Positions 5,775-6,251 of a stretch of 6,251 nt of DNA are shown piece after piece. Each line of letters begins with the position of its first letter. The first letter of the stretch is position 1. The stretch spans positions 1 to 6,251 of the forward strand of contig JAAFHG010000241.1 in NCBI GenBank assembly GCA_013297585.1. The letters run 5' to 3'. The translations under genes and the position numbers were made by a program. Origin of the DNA: Chitinophagales bacterium. GTDB lineage: Bacteria > Bacteroidota > Bacteroidia > Chitinophagales > Chitinophagaceae. The notes beneath the pieces are model-generated. The model was not told the DNA's origin. It did no database searches and saw only the letters and a program-made list of their open reading frames with translations.

Positions 5775-6251
5775 ATGCAAAAACTGACCCTGCTTTTTAC
5801 TACACTTATTTGTTGTGCCACCATATTTGCGCAGCAAAAAAATACAGAAGCTTTAAAAGACCAAGCAATTAAAGATATTCAGGTTAAGTACGATGATTAC
5901 AAGAAAATTGCACTGCAAATTTGGAACTATGCAGAAGTTGGCTATAAGGAAGTAAAAAGCTCGGCCTTACACCAAAAAACATTAACCGATAATGGTTTTA
6001 CAATAGAAGCTGGTGTGGCTGATATTCCTACCGCTTTTGTGGCTACTTATGGTAGCGGTAAACCAGTAATAGGTATACTAGCTGAGTTTGATGCTTTGCC
6101 AGGTTTGGCACAAACTGCTACACCAGAAAAGGCAACTATTGATGGGCAAAATGCTGGTCATGGTTGTGGTCACCATTTATTTGGTACAGCTAGTGTGGCT
6201 GCTGCTATTGAGTTAAAAAAATTAATGGCTGAAGGCAAATTAAAAGGCACT
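5775..6251 (+). CDS. Exported M20-family amidohydrolase, AbgB-like (3'-truncated)
   Basis: The first 159 codons of a predicted zinc-dependent amidohydrolase or peptidase; the gene runs off the window. ATG 5775 starts a typical signal peptide: MQKLT, a hydrophobic stretch LLFTTLICCATIF, then probable cleavage after AFA-like residues before QQ (about residue 19/20). The enzyme would act outside the cytoplasm, most likely in the periplasm. Family signs are IWNYAEVGYKEVKSSALHQKTL (residues about 49-70), in which WNYAEVGYKE is typical of this group, then GILAEFDALPGLAQ (100-113) and GHGCGHHLFG (128-137), whose His/Cys residues are the expected metal ligands. Known relatives cleave acyl or amide bonds such as p-aminobenzoyl-glutamate (AbgB) or N-acyl amino acids; the substrate here cannot be read from the sequence. 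The dimerisation domain and remaining ligands lie beyond the window. It may share a transcript with the gene ending at 5709. Confidence 0.92.
   Translation, partial: MQKLTLLFTTLICCATIFAQQKNTEALKDQAIKDIQVKYDDYKKIALQIWNYAEVGYKEVKSSALHQKTLTDNGFTIEAGVADIPTAFVATYGSGKPVIGILAEFDALPGLAQTATPEKATIDGQNAGHGCGHHLFGTASVAAAIELKKLMAEGKLKGT

Overview
The window looks like chromosomal DNA from a member of the Bacteroidota, possibly the Chitinophagaceae or a relative (family placement is a guess). The signs are AT-rich DNA, start codons without a clear Shine-Dalgarno sequence, a regulator pairing a PAS-like domain with a LuxR-type helix-turn-helix, and proteins that resemble families common in that phylum. I see no tRNA, rRNA, CRISPR array, insertion sequence, phage gene or integrase.

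Layout. Positions 1-2832 hold the 3' part of a long adenosylcobalamin-dependent (class II) ribonucleotide reductase gene, nrdJ, whose 5' end lies outside the window. A 414-base intergenic region follows (2833-3246) and is the most unusual part. It holds a rightward intrinsic terminator for nrdJ, then a leftward-facing terminator with no adjacent leftward gene. Next comes a stretch of about 115 bases that can fold as a four-helix, cloverleaf-like RNA, then an AT-rich spacer. A perfect 28-base palindromic terminator ends only 14 bases before the next start codon. That gene (3247-4014) encodes a PAS-like/LuxR-type regulator. It meets, tail to tail with a 4-base stop overlap, a leftward gene (4011-5054) for a membrane-anchored P-loop ATPase whose ATPase part resembles the IstB/DnaC type. 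A 178-base AT-rich divergent promoter region then leads to a small two-helix membrane protein with a YcxB-like tail (5233-5709). The window ends in the first 159 codons of an exported M20-family (AbgB-like) amidohydrolase (5775 onward).

How the genes relate. NrdJ makes deoxyribonucleotides and appears to be its own transcription unit. The structured leader and promoter-proximal terminator suggest that the PAS/LuxR regulator is controlled by transcription attenuation, or that a separate small RNA is made just upstream of it. No terminator separates the regulator from the convergent ATPase gene, so their transcripts probably overlap, and the orphan leftward terminator at 2914-2939 is a possible end point for a long antisense transcript. 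The YcxB-like gene and the amidohydrolase are 65 bases apart on the same strand and may be co-transcribed, with no obvious functional link.

The best candidate for something undescribed is the structured element with its terminator in front of the regulator. The membrane-tethered ATPase comes second. Function is inferred in both cases.
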